The notes beneath the pieces are model-generated. The model saw only the letters and a program-made list of their open reading frames with translations. It did not search any database and was not told the DNA's origin. 6,102 nt of DNA from NCBI GenBank assembly GCA_913046025.1, contig CAJWRP010000155.1, positions 1 through 6,102 of the forward strand, read 5' to 3'. The DNA is from an uncultured Chloroflexota bacterium. GTDB taxonomy: Bacteria; Chloroflexota; Dehalococcoidia; SAR202; UBA11138. The position numbers and the translations under genes were made by a program. Positions 5,944 through 6,102 of this stretch are shown in pieces; within the stretch, counting starts at the first letter, position 1; the number at the start of each line of letters is the position of its first letter.

Positions 5944-6102
5944 TTACCAGGGTAGGTCTTCTTCAGAAGGGAGCTGCGAGGATGATTGGGCGGCCACTGG
6001 CTGGTGAGATGCTGGTTGCTGGTTCGAGTTGTTGGACTGTTTTTCGCTGCGGTCCAGGAAGAGCACGCGGGAGGCGATAACCTCGTTGCCGAACCGGGCC
6101 AC
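5944..6102 (-). CDS. ssb: Single-stranded DNA-binding protein SSB, C-terminal fragment (5' end outside the window)
   Basis: SSB coats single-stranded DNA in replication, repair and recombination and recruits partners through its acidic C-terminal tip. The 52 visible residues comprise the last OB-fold strand, FGNEVIASRVLFLDRSE (4-20 of the fragment), then a low-complexity Asn/Gln/Ser/Pro linker, then the acidic tip PSEEDLPW and the stop. This layout (closing strand with VLFLDR, flexible Q/S-rich linker, short acidic tip) is characteristic of bacterial SSB. The tip ends in Trp, whereas the common ending is Phe (DDDIPF in E. coli). Downstream, the RidA-like gene has the same orientation 189 bp away, but with its own promoter candidate. 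The start codon and most of the DNA-binding domain lie beyond 6102. Confidence 0.82.
   Translation of the reverse strand: MARFGNEVIASRVLFLDRSEKQSNNSNQQPASHQPVAAQSSSQLPSEEDLPW

Noticed and set aside
5930..5975. Intrinsic terminator at the end of ssb
   Set aside because: A TTTTT run follows the stop on the minus strand, but the preceding hairpin (CTTC/GAAG) is only 4 bp and too far away.

Overview
The window looks like a piece of a bacterial chromosome of moderate GC content, most likely from an uncultured Chloroflexota lineage of the SAR202/Dehalococcoidia type. This placement is an inference from gene content and protein style (a soluble-looking DUF1800, NHL and DUF1501 trio, and an SSB tail ending in DLPW). 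There is no rRNA or other phylogenetic marker to confirm it. I see no tRNA, CRISPR array, transposase or phage gene.

Layout: (1) Positions 1-1240 (+) hold the end of a cobalamin-synthesis operon. It contains the C-terminal two thirds of a PduX-type L-threonine kinase, then cbiE, which starts at a TTG overlapping the pduX stop. (2) Positions 1241-1415 are a non-coding gap with a plausible sigma-70-type promoter whose spacer is filled by a near-palindrome. (3) Positions 1416-5134 (+) hold a three-gene cassette: a DUF1800 protein, a six-bladed NHL beta-propeller protein and a DUF1501 (alkaline-phosphatase-superfamily) protein. The genes are separated by 48 and 71 bp, and a strong intrinsic terminator follows at about 5158-5195. 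(4) Positions 5196-5358 have no convincing gene, but carry a perfect short palindrome and a doubtful 39-codon minus-strand frame. (5) Positions 5359-6102 are on the minus strand: a RidA/YjgF-family gene with its own candidate promoter, a 189-bp spacer with a large imperfect inverted repeat, and the C-terminal end of a single-stranded DNA-binding protein gene that runs off the window.

How the genes work together: pduX and cbiE serve the same pathway. PduX makes L-threonine phosphate for the nucleotide-loop linker, and CbiE methylates the corrin ring. The DUF1800, NHL and DUF1501 genes are bounded by a promoter and a terminator and probably form one transcription unit. DUF1800 and DUF1501 proteins are commonly encoded together and are often exported, yet none of the three proteins here shows a signal peptide. 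Their joint function is unknown, and this cassette is the best candidate in the window for an undescribed system. The RidA-like gene and ssb look like unrelated housekeeping neighbours.
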